A DNA stretch of 64,000 bases. It comes from JANOYJ01 sp963792485. Its GTDB lineage: Bacteria > Pseudomonadota > Alphaproteobacteria > Rhizobiales > Rhizobiaceae. Under the pieces are notes generated by a model that was not told the DNA's origin, did no database searches, and saw nothing but the letters and a program-made list of their open reading frames with translations. Numbering within the stretch: position 1 is the first letter of the stretch; each line of letters opens with the position of its first letter. The position numbers and the translations under genes were made by a program. The stretch covers positions 62,001 to 126,000 of the forward strand of contig CAWBWL010000008.1 of NCBI GenBank assembly GCA_963792485.1, read 5' to 3'. Below are positions 63,240 to 64,000 of the stretch, piece by piece.

Positions 63240-64000
63240 ATGAACATGCGGCTGACTGATCCTGAACATATCTGGCGCTCGCTGTTGCTGACGCTCGTTT
63301 GCCTTGCCTGTTTCGCGCCAGGCATCACCGCTCTCCCGCCGATCGACCGCGATGAATCCCGCTTCGTGCAGGCGACCAAGCAGATGGCGGAGACGGGCGA
63401 CTATCTGGACATCCGCTTTCAGGAGATACCGCGCTACAAAAAGCCGGTCGGCATCTACTGGCTGCAATCTGCGGCGCTCAAGCTCACCGGCGCCGACCCG
63501 CAGACGGATATCTGGGCCTACCGCCTCATTTCAGTCCTCGGCGCAACCATCTCCGTTCTAGTGATCGCCTGGCTCGCCGCCTTCATGTTCGGCGGCAAAG
63601 CGGCCCTTATCGCCGGCCTGTTCGCGGCATCCATGTTCACGCTTTGCTTTGAAGCGCGCATCGCCAAGACTGACGCCACACTTCTCACATGCTGTGTCAT
63701 TGCGCAGGCAGCTTTGGCGCGTGCCTATGTCGCGCATGCCAGTGACAAGCTGCGGTTTGATTGGCTCGCCTTTTGGGGAGCGCTCGGCATCGGAATCCTG
63801 ATCAAAGGTCCGGTCGCGCCGCTGCTTGCGGCGCTGACAACTGCTGCCCTGTTTGCATTTGACCGCAATATTGCATGGTTCAAGCGTCTGCGCCCGCTTC
63901 CGGGCATTGCACTTTTGGCGCTGGTCGCCGCGCCGTGGCTGATCGCAATCACCATGAAAAGCGGCGGGGCTTTTTGGACGGAGGCGGTCGGTAACGACCT
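63240..64000 (+). CDS. ArnT/PMT-like membrane glycosyltransferase (partial)
   Basis: The reading starts MNMRLTDPEHIWRSLLLTL and is open to the window edge (253 codons). Hydrophobic helices alternate with a first periplasmic loop holding PPIDRDESRFVQATKQM with the conserved Asp-Glu pair of the GT-C family, then RYKKPVGIYWLQS. This is the ArnT type, which transfers an undecaprenyl-linked sugar to lipid A or other acceptors in the periplasm. It lies 24 bases after the LAB_N gene. Confidence 0.85.
   Translation, partial: MNMRLTDPEHIWRSLLLTLVCLACFAPGITALPPIDRDESRFVQATKQMAETGDYLDIRFQEIPRYKKPVGIYWLQSAALKLTGADPQTDIWAYRLISVLGATISVLVIAWLAAFMFGGKAALIAGLFAASMFTLCFEARIAKTDATLLTCCVIAQAALARAYVAHASDKLRFDWLAFWGALGIGILIKGPVAPLLAALTTAALFAFDRNIAWFKRLRPLPGIALLALVAAPWLIAITMKSGGAFWTEAVGND

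Noticed and set aside
1..64000. CRISPR arrays, prophage, integrative elements or tRNA-linked islands
   Set aside because: No spaced direct repeats, integrase or phage structural genes, and I noticed no tRNA gene.

Overview
The window is GC-rich chromosomal DNA from an alphaproteobacterium, most likely of the order Hyphomicrobiales (Rhizobiales). Four things point that way: a dcw cell-wall cluster, CtrA-type TTAA-N7-TTAA sites, a divK-pleD pair, and the gene order ruvX / pyrB-pyrC'-plsY-dprA / topA-rnr-DUF983-rpmG / pleD-divK-DUF3572-dinB, which I recognise as typical of rhizobial relatives. No phage, plasmid, CRISPR array or rRNA operon is visible, and I saw no tRNA gene. This is mostly core chromosome with small accessory insertions.

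Layout. 1-14.2 kb (minus strand): a partial MAPEG-family gene, then mraZ-rsmH-ftsL-ftsI-murE-murF-mraY-murD-ftsW-murG-murC-murB, many with 4-base ATGA overlaps. Its promoter region (14.36-14.48 kb) combines four 10-bp-spaced MraZ-like repeats with two perfect CtrA boxes. 14.5-19.6 kb: a GH25 lipoprotein, a rhizobial-type intergenic repeat, a beta-lactamase-family serine hydrolase, and btaA-btaB (phosphorus-free betaine lipid DGTS) behind a candidate Pho box. 19.6-26.7 kb: a fused 5-oxoprolinase/hydantoinase, an Ala/Pro-rich lipoprotein, DjlA, AmpD, a lytic transglycosylase and the RNase P RNA. 26.7-30.5 kb: a lone ParB-fold protein, an orphan HicB, a dimethylglycine/sarcosine dehydrogenase and a choline-kinase-like gene.

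30.6-50.5 kb: the conserved rhizobial block. It holds DNA repair and topology genes (ruvX, dprA, topA, dinB), pyrimidine synthesis (pyrB with a catalytically dead pyrC'), plsY, RNase R, L33 and the DivK/PleD cell-cycle signalling genes, with a DevABC-type exporter lying between rpmG and pleD. 50.7-54.5 kb: a 28-aa membrane peptide, metF and its ArsR-methyltransferase regulator with a clear operator, a DUF2293-like protein, prmB and a secreted protein. 54.6-58.6 kb: a relBE module with a 20-bp palindromic operator, an SDR, a RAYT (REP-associated tyrosine transposase) inside paired REP hairpins, ettA, and a large palindromic intergenic repeat. 58.6-64 kb: a lysophospholipase-like hydrolase, TerC, a TPP enzyme, and a glycolipid/lipid A modification run (GT2, LAB_N, ArnT-like) that runs off the window.

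About 18 single-base lesions break conserved and essential genes (murE three times, rnr three times, pleD, divK, dinB, prmB, ettA and others). All but one look like +1 insertions and many fall inside short palindromes. I read these as sequence errors, not pseudogenes, and I give the reconstructed full gene spans.
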